The notes under the pieces are model-generated. The model had not been told where the DNA came from, did no database searches, and saw only the letters and a list, made by a program, of their open reading frames with translations. The position numbers and the translations under genes are program-made. A stretch of DNA of 64,000 bases from an uncultured Clostridia bacterium (GTDB lineage: Bacteria > Bacillota > Clostridia > Christensenellales > CAG-138), in NCBI GenBank assembly GCA_947168855.1, contig CAMVNO010000004.1, positions 186,001 through 250,000 on the forward strand, in the 5' to 3' direction. Below, piece after piece: positions 35,329 to 43,224 of the stretch; positions within the stretch are counted from its first letter, which is position 1, and every line of letters begins with the position of its first letter.

Positions 35329-36018
35329 TCAATCCAAAGGTCCCTCCGAACCGGAGGGATCTTCTTTTTGCAAAAAAGCGATCACGCCGTCCGCGATCCC
35401 GTCGGCGATTCGCTGCTGATAGGCGGGATCCATAAGGCTGCGCTCGTCCTCCGGATTGCTCAAAAAACCGCATTCGACGAGCACGGACGGCACGGAGGGG
35501 AGGCGCGTCACAAAATTGTTGCCGGGGTTCGCAAGCCGCGGATCGCGTCCGATGGAAAGACACAGCGCGTCGATCACGCATTGCGCAAGCGCTTTTCCGT
35601 CCTCCGAGCCCGCCTGAAAGTAGCACATCGGACCCTTGACGGAGCGATCGGAAAACTTGTTCATATGGATCGAAACGGTGCAGTCCGCGCCGTCGGTGCA
35701 GAGGATCGCGCCGCGGCGCGCCATATCGTCGCGCTTCGTTTCGGCAAGCGCGTCCGCATCCGTGCGCGTGCGCAGCACGAAGCATCCGCGATCCTCCAAC
35801 GCTCTTGCGACCCGTTCGCCGATCAGAAGGTTCAGTTCGGATTCCGCAACGCCCGTATCATGACCGATCGCGCCGCAGTCAAACCCGCCGTGCCCGTAAT
35901 CGAGGATCACGAAATACTTCGGCGGTTCCGCGGAGAGCGTATACGGCGTGCACGGCGGCTGCACGGCGGTGCAGCTGAGAAAGAAACAGGACAAAAGCAG
36001 CAGCAAAGATCGTTTCAT
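35329..36018 (-). CDS. N-acetylmuramoyl-L-alanine amidase lipoprotein (Amidase_3)
   Basis: A 229-residue lipoprotein with signal MKRSLLLLLSCFFLSC and Cys16 for lipid attachment. The amidase domain starts at VILDYGHGG with zinc ligand His43, then Glu59 in VAESELN, His119 in VSIHMN, and the catalytic Glu in LVECGFLSN near 190. It cuts the bond between MurNAc and the stem peptide on the outer face. No ribosome binding site is seen before the ATG. The last codons carry the terminator of the convergent serS gene. Confidence 0.9.
   Translation of the reverse strand: MKRSLLLLLSCFFLSCTAVQPPCTPYTLSAEPPKYFVILDYGHGGFDCGAIGHDTGVAESELNLLIGERVARALEDRGCFVLRTRTDADALAETKRDDMARRGAILCTDGADCTVSIHMNKFSDRSVKGPMCYFQAGSEDGKALAQCVIDALCLSIGRDPRLANPGNNFVTRLPSVPSVLVECGFLSNPEDERSLMDPAYQQRIADGIADGVIAFLQKEDPSGSEGPLD
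35337..35369 (+). terminator. Intrinsic terminator of argS-serS, inside the amidase coding end
   Basis: An 11-base-pair stem AAGGTCCCTCC/GGAGGGATCTT (one G-T pair) with CTTTTTG after it. It lies within the last ten codons of the convergent amidase gene. Confidence 0.85.
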
Positions 36019-36063
36019 AGTGGAGTTTATGCGAAAAAGGCGGGCAAATCCCGTTTTTATCCG

Positions 36064-36092
36064 TTGACAATTGCAAAAAAAGCAAGTAAAAT
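36064..36092 (+). promoter_or_regulatory. Promoter of tRNA-Gly and tuf
   Basis: Consensus TTGACA at 36064-36069, 17 bases, then TAAAAT at 36087-36092. It lies 22 bases before the tRNA, with no other promoter evident before tuf. Confidence 0.85.
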
Positions 36093-36114
36093 AGATGCGT
36101 TATCATGGAGGCAT

Positions 36115-36188
36115 GCGGGTGTAGCTCAGTGGCAGAGCACCGGCTTCCCAAGCCGGCTATACGGGTTCGATTCCCGCCACCCGCTCCA
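36115..36188 (+). tRNA. tRNA-Gly (anticodon CCC)
   Basis: A full cloverleaf of 74 bases: acceptor stem GCGGGTG with CACCCGC, D-arm GCTCAGTGGCAGAGC, anticodon stem CCGGC/GCCGG around TTCCCAA with anticodon CCC at 36147-36149, T-arm CGGGTTCGATTCCCG, discriminator T and encoded CCA. It reads GGG codons. tuf lies 111 bases downstream on the same strand. Confidence 0.97.
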
Positions 36189-36299
36189 AAAGCCGAAACC
36201 TCGGCTTCGGCGTCACCGACATGATAACGGTCGGCCCGCTGCCATTGCAGGCTCTGCGGGTAAGAAATAAAACCAATATTTTTATAAGGAGAACTACCA

Positions 36300-37511
<1,212 letters not shown>

Positions 37512-37525
37512 TTCGAAACAAATCA

Positions 37526-37555
37526 AAAAGGGAGTCTCCGGACTCCCTTTTGTGT
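37526..37555 (+). terminator. Intrinsic terminator of tuf
   Basis: Perfect 11-base-pair stem AAAAGGGAGTC/GACTCCCTTTT with a TCCG loop. Confidence 0.9.
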
Positions 37556-37618
37556 TGCCGCAAAACGGCATCCGGCGTTATGCGAGCCGCCGTGTAATTG
37601 CCAAAACCCATGAAAACA

Positions 37619-37648
37619 TTGACAGCCCGCCGTTTTTTCGGGTATAAT
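37619..37648 (+). promoter_or_regulatory. Promoter of the small lipoprotein pair
   Basis: TTGACA at 37619-37624, an 18-base spacer and TATAAT at 37643-37648. Confidence 0.8.
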
Positions 37649-37686
37649 GAACTGCTGTTTCAGCTAAAAAACAGGAGGTAATGATA

Positions 37687-38058
37687 ATGAAAAAGCTTAT
37701 TGCAATCCTTTTGGTCGCACTGATGGCGCTTTCACTGGTTGCCTGCAACAGAACGCCCGCGGATCTCTCAACGGCGATCATCGGCAGCTGGGAACTCGAC
37801 GACGCAGAGGGCGAGGAAACCAAACAGGCTGTCGCTATGATGAAGTTGTTCGGCATGTCCATGATCCTTGAGTTCCATGAGGACGGCACGGGCAAAATGA
37901 TCTCCGCTATGGGCGAAGAAGAGGAAGTCACCGAATTTAACTATCAGATCAAGGACAACCAGATCGTCATCGACGAATCTCCCGCCGAATTCAAGATCGT
38001 AGACAAGGAGCTTCATATCTCGCTCGAAGGCGAAATGATGATCTTCAAGAAGAAATAA
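37687..38058 (+). CDS. Small lipoprotein, lipocalin-like (copy 1 of tandem pair)
   Basis: A 123-residue protein: signal MKKLIAILLVALMALSLVAC with Cys at about 20, then IIGSWELDDAEGEE, ILEFHEDGTGKMIS and a series of short strands ending MMIFKKK. This is the small DUF5640-like/lipocalin-like pattern common in gut Clostridia. The ligand is unknown. Of two ATGs six bases apart the second is better spaced from AGGAGG. It is followed 100 bases later by a related gene. Confidence 0.75.
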   Translation: MKKLIAILLVALMALSLVACNRTPADLSTAIIGSWELDDAEGEETKQAVAMMKLFGMSMILEFHEDGTGKMISAMGEEEEVTEFNYQIKDNQIVIDESPAEFKIVDKELHISLEGEMMIFKKK

Positions 38059-38164
38059 GAACCGATCAATGAAAGAAGCTGAAAAGCTCCTTTTCCATTC
38101 CGGATTGAAACAAAACGCAAAGTCGATTATACTGTGACTGCAACGATCAGAGGAGGATATTATG

Positions 38165-38497
38165 ATGAAAAAAACAATTGCGGTACTGATGGCGGCGATT
38201 CTGCTGCTGTCCTTCGCTGCGTGCGGCGGCGGTCTTTCCAAGGAAAGCCTGATCGGCACATGGGAAGTGACGGAAGCAAAAGTAGACGGCGGTGAGATGC
38301 TGATCGGCTCTACGATGACGTTTGATGAGAACGATCACTATAAGTGGACGGCGATGGGCTTCACGCTGCTTGAGGGCACATACAAGATCAGCGGCAGCTT
38401 CGTCTATCTGGACGAGGAGAGGGAGATCTTCAAGCTCAACGGCGACACGCTGACGATCAAGGACGCTTCCGGCGAAATGACGCTGATCAGGAAGTAA
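38165..38497 (+). CDS. Small lipoprotein, lipocalin-like (copy 2 of tandem pair)
   Basis: A 110-residue paralog of the preceding gene: signal MKKTIAVLMAAILLLSFAAC, then LIGTWEVTEAKVDGGEM, TMTFDENDHYKWT and TLTIKDASGEMTLIRK. Alternating strands again suggest a small beta barrel on the outer face of the membrane. Two adjacent ATGs (38162 and 38165) follow GAGGAGG; either may be used. The function is unknown. Confidence 0.75.
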   Translation: MKKTIAVLMAAILLLSFAACGGGLSKESLIGTWEVTEAKVDGGEMLIGSTMTFDENDHYKWTAMGFTLLEGTYKISGSFVYLDEEREIFKLNGDTLTIKDASGEMTLIRK

Positions 38498-38513
38498 CGG
38501 GAACAACGGTCCG

Positions 38514-38540
38514 AAACTCCGCGGAATGCGGAGTTTTTTA
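38514..38540. terminator. Intrinsic terminator between convergent genes
   Basis: Nine-base-pair stem AAACTCCGC/GCGGAGTTT with loop GGAAT and a T-run that runs into the stop codon of the HAD gene on the other strand. Confidence 0.85.
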
Positions 38541-39254
38541 TTGTATCAGCGCGGAGAGATCGGGGATCTCGCGGCACGTTTCGGGAAGCGAAAGCGGATG
38601 CGCGCCGGACTGCCATGTGTGATAATACCTGCTGTACAACCCCGCCGCGTCCGCGCCGCCGATATCCGCAACGGCGTCGTTTCCGACCATGACCGCGGTT
38701 TTGCGGTCGATTCCGTATCGGGAAAGGAGCAGTTCAAAGAGCCCGCGGTACGGCTTTTTCATGCCCGCGTCCGAGGATAAAAGGATCCCGTCGAACCTGT
38801 CCGCAAGCCCGAGCGCATCAAGCTCGTCCAGCGTGAAACACGACTGCGCGTTGGACAGCAGAAACGTGCGCGCGCCGCGTGCACGCAGCGCGTCCAGCAC
38901 GGTCGGCGCGTGCGGCATGGGACGGAGCCACAGCGTCGACCGGCGGCGAAATGCCGCCGCCAGCGATACCGCCTGCGCCTCTTCCGCGCCGCGCAGGGAA
39001 AGAAGTCGCCGGAACACATTCAAAAGCTCCGGCTCGATATACGCCTCCGGCACCTCCCTGAGCGTCGCCGCTCTTTTGCGCACCTCGTCTGCGCAGAGCG
39101 CCAGATATTCCGCGCGCAGGGTGTCGCCTGTGTATTGCGCACCGAAGTCTTCGGCGTCCCGCGCCGCGCCCTCCCAGAACACGGCGGGAGATTCGTCCGT
39201 GCAGACGTCGGCAAGCGTGCCATAAAGATCAAAGATGTAATCTGTAAACTGCAT
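38538..39254 (-). CDS. HAD superfamily hydrolase
   Basis: A 238-residue phosphatase-like protein with all four HAD motifs: DLYGTLAD (motif I, nucleophile Asp in FDLYGT), LLSNAQ (motif II), KKPYRGLF (motif III Lys) and VGNDAVADIGGADAAG (motif IV). A helical cap lies between motifs I and II. The YjjG/phosphoglycolate-phosphatase-like group fits, and the substrate is unknown. GGAG precedes the ATG. The upstream TetR gene ends ten bases before it, so they are likely cotranscribed. Confidence 0.87.
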   Translation of the reverse strand: MQFTDYIFDLYGTLADVCTDESPAVFWEGAARDAEDFGAQYTGDTLRAEYLALCADEVRKRAATLREVPEAYIEPELLNVFRRLLSLRGAEEAQAVSLAAAFRRRSTLWLRPMPHAPTVLDALRARGARTFLLSNAQSCFTLDELDALGLADRFDGILLSSDAGMKKPYRGLFELLLSRYGIDRKTAVMVGNDAVADIGGADAAGLYSRYYHTWQSGAHPLSLPETCREIPDLSALIQ

Positions 39255-39263
39255 GAAAAACTC

Positions 39264-39833
39264 CTATTGCAGAAAAGCAACGCCGCATTCCATGATCCGT
39301 TCCGCCGCATTGGCAAGCGTTTCGGGGCTTTCGACCATGCCCTCGCGGATCCAGCGCTCCATCAGCGCGAAGCAGCCGCCGGAGACGAATGTGTAATACG
39401 CGTTGATCTGCCATTCGTCGGCGTTCGGAAAGCACAACCGGTAGCTTTGGATAATGTCGGATTTGCTTTCGCGGAGCAGTCTGCGCGCAAACTCCTTGTC
39501 GCCGTACGGTCCGATCGTAACGCGGCACAGGTCCGCGTTTGCCTCGATGCATTCAAAGACCTTCTTCGTCACCTTCGGCGGCGTAAGCTGCCCGGCGGCG
39601 GAAAGCATCGGCTCCAGCGCCGCAAAGAAGCCGGCTTTCATCTCGGCTTCGATCTGATTCATCAGGTCGTAAACGTCCGCATAGTGCGCGTAAAACGTGC
39701 CGCGGTTCAGGTTTGCGATCTGACAGAGTTCCTTGACGGTGATGCTGCGCAGCGGCTTGTCCGCCAGAAGCGTCATCAGCGCGTCACGCAGCCGCCGTTT
39801 TGTCAACTGAACGCGATGTTCCGGATTTTTCAT
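39264..39833 (-). CDS. TetR family transcriptional regulator
   Basis: A 189-residue repressor-like protein. The N-terminal HTH reads TKRRLRDALMTLLADKPLRS, ITVKELCQIANLNRGTFYAHYAD with the family's recognition helix, and the C-terminal 120 residues are a ligand/dimer domain of the TetR_C_8/DhaS-like kind. GGAGGGC precedes the ATG at 39833. It is transcribed from an AT-rich promoter that overlaps a promoter on the opposite strand, the usual layout for a TetR with its target; here no gene lies on the far side. Confidence 0.85.
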   Translation of the reverse strand: MKNPEHRVQLTKRRLRDALMTLLADKPLRSITVKELCQIANLNRGTFYAHYADVYDLMNQIEAEMKAGFFAALEPMLSAAGQLTPPKVTKKVFECIEANADLCRVTIGPYGDKEFARRLLRESKSDIIQSYRLCFPNADEWQINAYYTFVSGGCFALMERWIREGMVESPETLANAAERIMECGVAFLQ

Positions 39834-39905
39834 GATTGCCCTCCGTTCTGTTGCCTTTTTTACAAAAAAACCGCATAATCCGACAGGAATCCGGATAATT
39901 GTCGA

Positions 39906-39934
39906 TTGAAACAGGCATTCTCCTATACTATAAT
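39906..39934 (+). promoter_or_regulatory. Strong promoter pointing into a gene-free region
   Basis: TTGAAA at 39906-39911, exactly 17 bases, and consensus TATAAT at 39929-39934 on the plus strand. No gene follows before the minus-strand gene ends at 40140. Confidence 0.65.
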
Positions 39935-39958
39935 AATATATATTAAATAATAAATCAA
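39930..39958 (-). promoter_or_regulatory. TetR gene promoter
   Basis: On the minus strand TTGATT, 17 bases, TATTAT. It overlaps the opposing promoter by five bases, so a protein bound here could control both. Confidence 0.6.
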
Positions 39959-40101
39959 CACGGTGTTCGATTTTTTTGTACATCGGATCGGTTTGCCGGC
40001 GGTTTTGCTTGATGATTCTCAAACCGTACGGCACAGAGGCCGGCCACCCCGGCCGAGACGGCGCGATTATCCCCTCATTCTCCAGATGCGCGCCGCGCCT
40101 C

Positions 40102-40136
40102 AAAAGCCCCTTCGCGTAATGAACGAAGGGGCTTTC
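40102..40136. terminator. Hairpin terminator
   Basis: Perfect 12-base-pair stem AAAGCCCCTTCG/CGAAGGGGCTTT with a nine-base loop and short T-runs on both strands. It ends the minus-strand hypothetical gene and may end any plus-strand transcript from 39941. Confidence 0.75.
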
Positions 40137-40139
40137 CTG

Positions 40140-40943
40140 TTACCCGAGCGGCGTCATCCGCAGCCAATACCCTGTGCCGTCGCGATCGCGCAGAAACCGC
40201 GTGAATCCGAGGAGCGCTCTCGGGGGACGCGGCGCGGCGTGTCCCCGCACCGCAAGAATGTGCAGCGTCGCCCCGTTCGGCTGCCGCCAGGTCCCCTCGT
40301 AATGCGGCAGAATATCCGAGCCGTCCACATATCGCCATCGCGCGCCGGGAAACTCCTGCGAAAAGAGCTCGATCCCGCCTTGCTCCTCTGTTTTGCTGTC
40401 CTTATTATGCACCAGGTCTTCGGCGGGATCCCCTTCATATGCGGCATAAAAAGCGTTCGCCCGCTGCAAAAGCAGCGAAAACGCCTGCGTTTCCCGGGCG
40501 GAATCGGAGATACTATCCATATACATGGTGTTAAATTGGGATATATCGTCCTCGGATTCCGCCGTATCCGCCACAGATTCCGCCTTTTCCGTCTCTACAT
40601 GGGCTATTTTCGGTATAGCTTGCTCGGATACCGCTTCCTTTGCGGGCTCCGGCTCCTTATTGGTGCATAATTGGGACATTCTTTTGCGATAGGAGGCGAT
40701 CGGCGCGGCGCCTTCGGCGGAGGCGTAGCAGGTCATACGGTCTCCGTCCATGCCGATCAGCGCCTCCGCGCGAGGCAGCGGCGTCTCGGTTTCGGGCAGG
40801 ATCGGCACGGCGGATGCGGCGGAGAACAGCGTGAATGTTCCTGGGATCGACACGGTCGGCTTCAGCAGCACACGGTCGTTCTGCACGCGCACAAGTCCCG
40901 CCGGAGCGCCTCCCGGCAGTCTCAGAATCCAGTAGCAAAGCAT
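40140..40943 (-). CDS. Hypothetical protein
   Basis: A 267-residue soluble protein I do not recognise. Residues 1-85 are compact and beta-rich (LCYWILRLPGGAPAGLVRV), residues about 90-140 are a charged, probably disordered linker (EPEPAKEAVSEQAIPK and more), and the C-terminal 120 residues look folded (FPGARWRYVDGSDILPHYEG, ILAVRGHAAPRPP). The ATG at 40943 follows GAGGTG at proper spacing. It is divergent from uppP with overlapping promoters. Function cannot be assigned. Confidence 0.7.
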   Translation of the reverse strand: MLCYWILRLPGGAPAGLVRVQNDRVLLKPTVSIPGTFTLFSAASAVPILPETETPLPRAEALIGMDGDRMTCYASAEGAAPIASYRKRMSQLCTNKEPEPAKEAVSEQAIPKIAHVETEKAESVADTAESEDDISQFNTMYMDSISDSARETQAFSLLLQRANAFYAAYEGDPAEDLVHNKDSKTEEQGGIELFSQEFPGARWRYVDGSDILPHYEGTWRQPNGATLHILAVRGHAAPRPPRALLGFTRFLRDRDGTGYWLRMTPLG

Positions 40944-40961
40944 GAAATCACCTCGCATCTA

Positions 40962-40990
40962 TTGTATTTTTCGGTATTTCATAGTATGAT
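40962..40990 (+). promoter_or_regulatory. uppP promoter
   Basis: TTGTAT at 40962-40967, 17 bases, TATGAT at 40985-40990. A minus-strand TACAAT (40961-40966) for the divergent gene overlaps its -35. Confidence 0.65.
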
Positions 40991-41017
40991 AGAATCAGAG
41001 ATTTATCGGAGGTACTT

Positions 41018-41863
41018 ATGGTTTTTCTGATTGCGATCCTGCTGGGTCTGGTACAGGGACTCTGTGAATTTTTGCCGGTGTCCAGCTCGGGTCATCTGTT
41101 TTTGATTTCCAAGCTGACGAGCGGCGCAGTCGGCGAGGGGTATTTCGGTTCTTTTTTCACGATCATGCTGCACGTTGCGACGCTGATCGCGGTGCTGTTC
41201 GTTTATCGGGAGCAGGTGCTGTCGATCCTCAGACACCCGATCCAGAAGCTGACGCTGCATCTGATCATCGCAACGCTTCCGACGGTTGTTTTCGCGCTGA
41301 TCCTGAAGAAATTCGACGCGCTCGACAAGTGGCTCGACGAGGGCAATTTCGTGGGCTTCAGCTTCCTTCTCACCGCGATCTTTCTGACGCTCAGCGAGCT
41401 GATGTGCCGCAGAAGAAAGGCGACAAAGTCGATCAAGACGATGCGCTGGACCGACGCGCTGGTGATCGGCGGGATGCAGGCGATCGGCGTGCTGCCCGGC
41501 GTTTCCCGTTCCGGCTCGACGATCGCAGGCGCTTTGGGCATGCGGCTTGACCGCAAGAGCGCGGCGGATTTCTCCTTCCTGCTTTCGATCCCGGCGATCC
41601 TCGGCGGACTCGTGCTGGAGCTCTATAAGATGATCAAGGAGCCCGCGGCGTTCACGGTCGACTTTACGTTCGGCGCCGCGATGATCCTTTCGATGCTCGT
41701 TGCGGCGATCTCGGGATATTTTGCGGTGCGCTTCATGATCCGGCTGATCACGAAAAAGGGCTTGCTCGGCTTTGCGATCTACACCGGCGCGCTCGGAATC
41801 GTTGTGCTGATTCTGCAGCTTACCAAGACACTGGGATTCGGCTTTACGCCGTTCGGAGGTTAA
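41018..41863 (+). CDS. uppP: Undecaprenyl-diphosphate phosphatase
   Basis: A 281-residue integral membrane enzyme that recycles the lipid carrier of cell-wall synthesis and gives bacitracin tolerance when abundant. Signature one is GLVQGLCEFLPVSSSGHL with the conserved Glu, Ser and His, and signature two is LPGVSRSGSTI with the catalytic Arg and Ser. About eight membrane segments are seen. GGAGG precedes the ATG. rqcP starts two bases after the stop, so uppP leads an operon with rqcP, ispDF and uvrA. Confidence 0.95.
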   Translation: MVFLIAILLGLVQGLCEFLPVSSSGHLFLISKLTSGAVGEGYFGSFFTIMLHVATLIAVLFVYREQVLSILRHPIQKLTLHLIIATLPTVVFALILKKFDALDKWLDEGNFVGFSFLLTAIFLTLSELMCRRRKATKSIKTMRWTDALVIGGMQAIGVLPGVSRSGSTIAGALGMRLDRKSAADFSFLLSIPAILGGLVLELYKMIKEPAAFTVDFTFGAAMILSMLVAAISGYFAVRFMIRLITKKGLLGFAIYTGALGIVVLILQLTKTLGFGFTPFGG

Positions 41864-41865
41864 AA

Positions 41866-42120
41866 ATGCGGCTCGATAAGTGGCTCAAAGTTTCGCGCAT
41901 CATCAAGCGGCGCACCGTTGCGAACGAAGCGGCGGGCGCGGGGCGCGTTTCGATCAACGGCAAGGTGGCAAAACCCGCTTCCGAGGTCAAGCCGGGCGAC
42001 ACGATCGACATCCTGCTCGGCGGCAAGCACATGCTGTGCCGCGTCGAAAAGACGCCGGAGGTCGTGCGCAAGGAGGACGCGGATTCGCTCTATACCGTAC
42101 TCTCGGGAGGAGAATCGTGA
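41866..42120 (+). CDS. rqcP: Ribosome-associated quality control protein RqcP (S4 domain)
   Basis: An 84-residue S4-domain protein: MRLDKWLKVSRIIKRRTVAN, GRVSINGKVAKPASEVKPGD, then a C-terminal tail with SLYTVL. This matches YabO/RqcP of Firmicutes, which with RqcH adds alanine tails to peptides stuck on 50S subunits. The RqcH gene is not in the window. The stop overlaps the ispDF start (GTGA, 42117-42120). Confidence 0.9.
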   Translation: MRLDKWLKVSRIIKRRTVANEAAGAGRVSINGKVAKPASEVKPGDTIDILLGGKHMLCRVEKTPEVVRKEDADSLYTVLSGGES

Positions 42121-43223
42121 GCGCCTGCGGGATCCTGCTCTGCGCGGGCACATCGTCCCGCATGGGCTTCGATAAGCTGAATACGCCCCTTTGCGGCAAG
42201 ACCGCGATCGAGCGCTCGATGGACGCGCTCGTGGCGGGCGGTTGCGATTCGCTCGTATTCGTCGTGAGCGGCGAGAGCGAACGGACCGTCGCGAATCTGT
42301 CCGTGCCCGTGCCGTTCACCGTCGTACCGGGCGGCGAACAGCGGACCGATTCGGTTCGGAACGGGTTAAAAGCGGCGTCCGGCGACGTGGCGGTCATCCA
42401 CGACGCGGCGCGCTGCTTCATAAGCCCCGCGATCGTAAAGGCGAGCATCGAATCGGCAAAACAATACGGCTCCGGCGCTGCGGCGATCCCCGTGACCGAC
42501 ACGGTCATGCGGCTCGGCGACGGCACGGTCGAAACGCTCGACCGGAATACGCTTTTCCGGATGCAGACGCCGCAGACGTTCCGGCTCTCGGAGATCCGCG
42601 CGGCGTACGAACGGGGCGAATCTGCCACCGACGACGCCACGCTGTACGCAAAGCTGTTCGGCGCGGTGCGCTTCGTTCCCGGCAGCGAACTGAACCGCAA
42701 GCTGACGACGGCGGAGGACTGGGCATGGGCGCTTTCAAGACTTGATCCGCCGACGTACGGGATCGGGTTCGACACGCACCGGCTCGTTGAGGGGCGAAAG
42801 CTCTTCCTCGGCGGCGTGGAGATCCCGTTCGAAAAGGGGCTTTTGGGTCACTCCGACGCGGACGTGCTGCTGCACGCGATCATGGACGCGATCCTGGGCT
42901 CGCTGAAGCTCGGCGACATCGGCAAGCTCTTTCCCGACACCGACCCGCAGTACGCAGGGATCTCAAGCCGTCTTCTGCTGAAACACGTCAACGAGCTGGT
43001 GCAAAAACGGGACATGGTCGTGTCGCACGTCGACGCGACGGTCATCTGTCAGCGCCCGAAGCTGGCGCCGTACCGGGATGAGATCGCGCGGACGATCGCG
43101 GCGGACCTCGGCATTTCGCCGGAAGCGGTTTCGGTCAAGGCGACGACAACGGAAGGAATGAACGACGAGGGGAAGGGTCTGTGCATCTCGGCGCAGGCGA
43201 TCGTCTCGGTCTGTCATAAGTGA
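42117..43223 (+). CDS. ispDF: Bifunctional IspD/IspF isoprenoid enzyme
   Basis: A 368-residue fusion of two steps of the MEP pathway. Residues 1-212 are IspD, the CTP-dependent cytidylyltransferase ([15 protein letters not shown] nucleotide loop, [17 protein letters not shown]). Residues about 215-368 are IspF, the cyclodiphosphate synthase, with metal ligands Asp219 and His221 in [23 protein letters not shown] and KATTTEGM. The start is GTG at 42117, overlapping the rqcP stop and preceded by GGGAGGAG. IspE, the step between, is not seen here. uvrA begins one base after the stop codon. Confidence 0.93.
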   Translation: MSACGILLCAGTSSRMGFDKLNTPLCGKTAIERSMDALVAGGCDSLVFVVSGESERTVANLSVPVPFTVVPGGEQRTDSVRNGLKAASGDVAVIHDAARCFISPAIVKASIESAKQYGSGAAAIPVTDTVMRLGDGTVETLDRNTLFRMQTPQTFRLSEIRAAYERGESATDDATLYAKLFGAVRFVPGSELNRKLTTAEDWAWALSRLDPPTYGIGFDTHRLVEGRKLFLGGVEIPFEKGLLGHSDADVLLHAIMDAILGSLKLGDIGKLFPDTDPQYAGISSRLLLKHVNELVQKRDMVVSHVDATVICQRPKLAPYRDEIARTIAADLGISPEAVSVKATTTEGMNDEGKGLCISAQAIVSVCHK

Positions 43224-43224
43224 T

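Larger units (their letters stand above)
39834..40139. other. 306-base gene-free stretch with divergent overlapping promoters
   Basis: It holds no credible gene on either strand. An AT-rich segment (39920-39955) carries two promoters facing apart, and a 12-base-pair hairpin lies at 40102-40136. In between is a GC-rich palindromic patch (GGCCGGCCACCCCGGCC). A plus-strand transcript from 39941 to about 40140 would be non-coding. Confidence 0.6.

Noticed and set aside
36188..36212. Hairpin between tRNA-Gly and tuf as a terminator
   Set aside because: The stem is good but no T-run follows, so a processing or spacer role fits better.
39963..40670. A 235-codon plus-strand open frame after the orphan promoter
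   Set aside because: It is Arg/Pro-rich, lacks a ribosome site, and runs antisense into a better-supported minus-strand gene.
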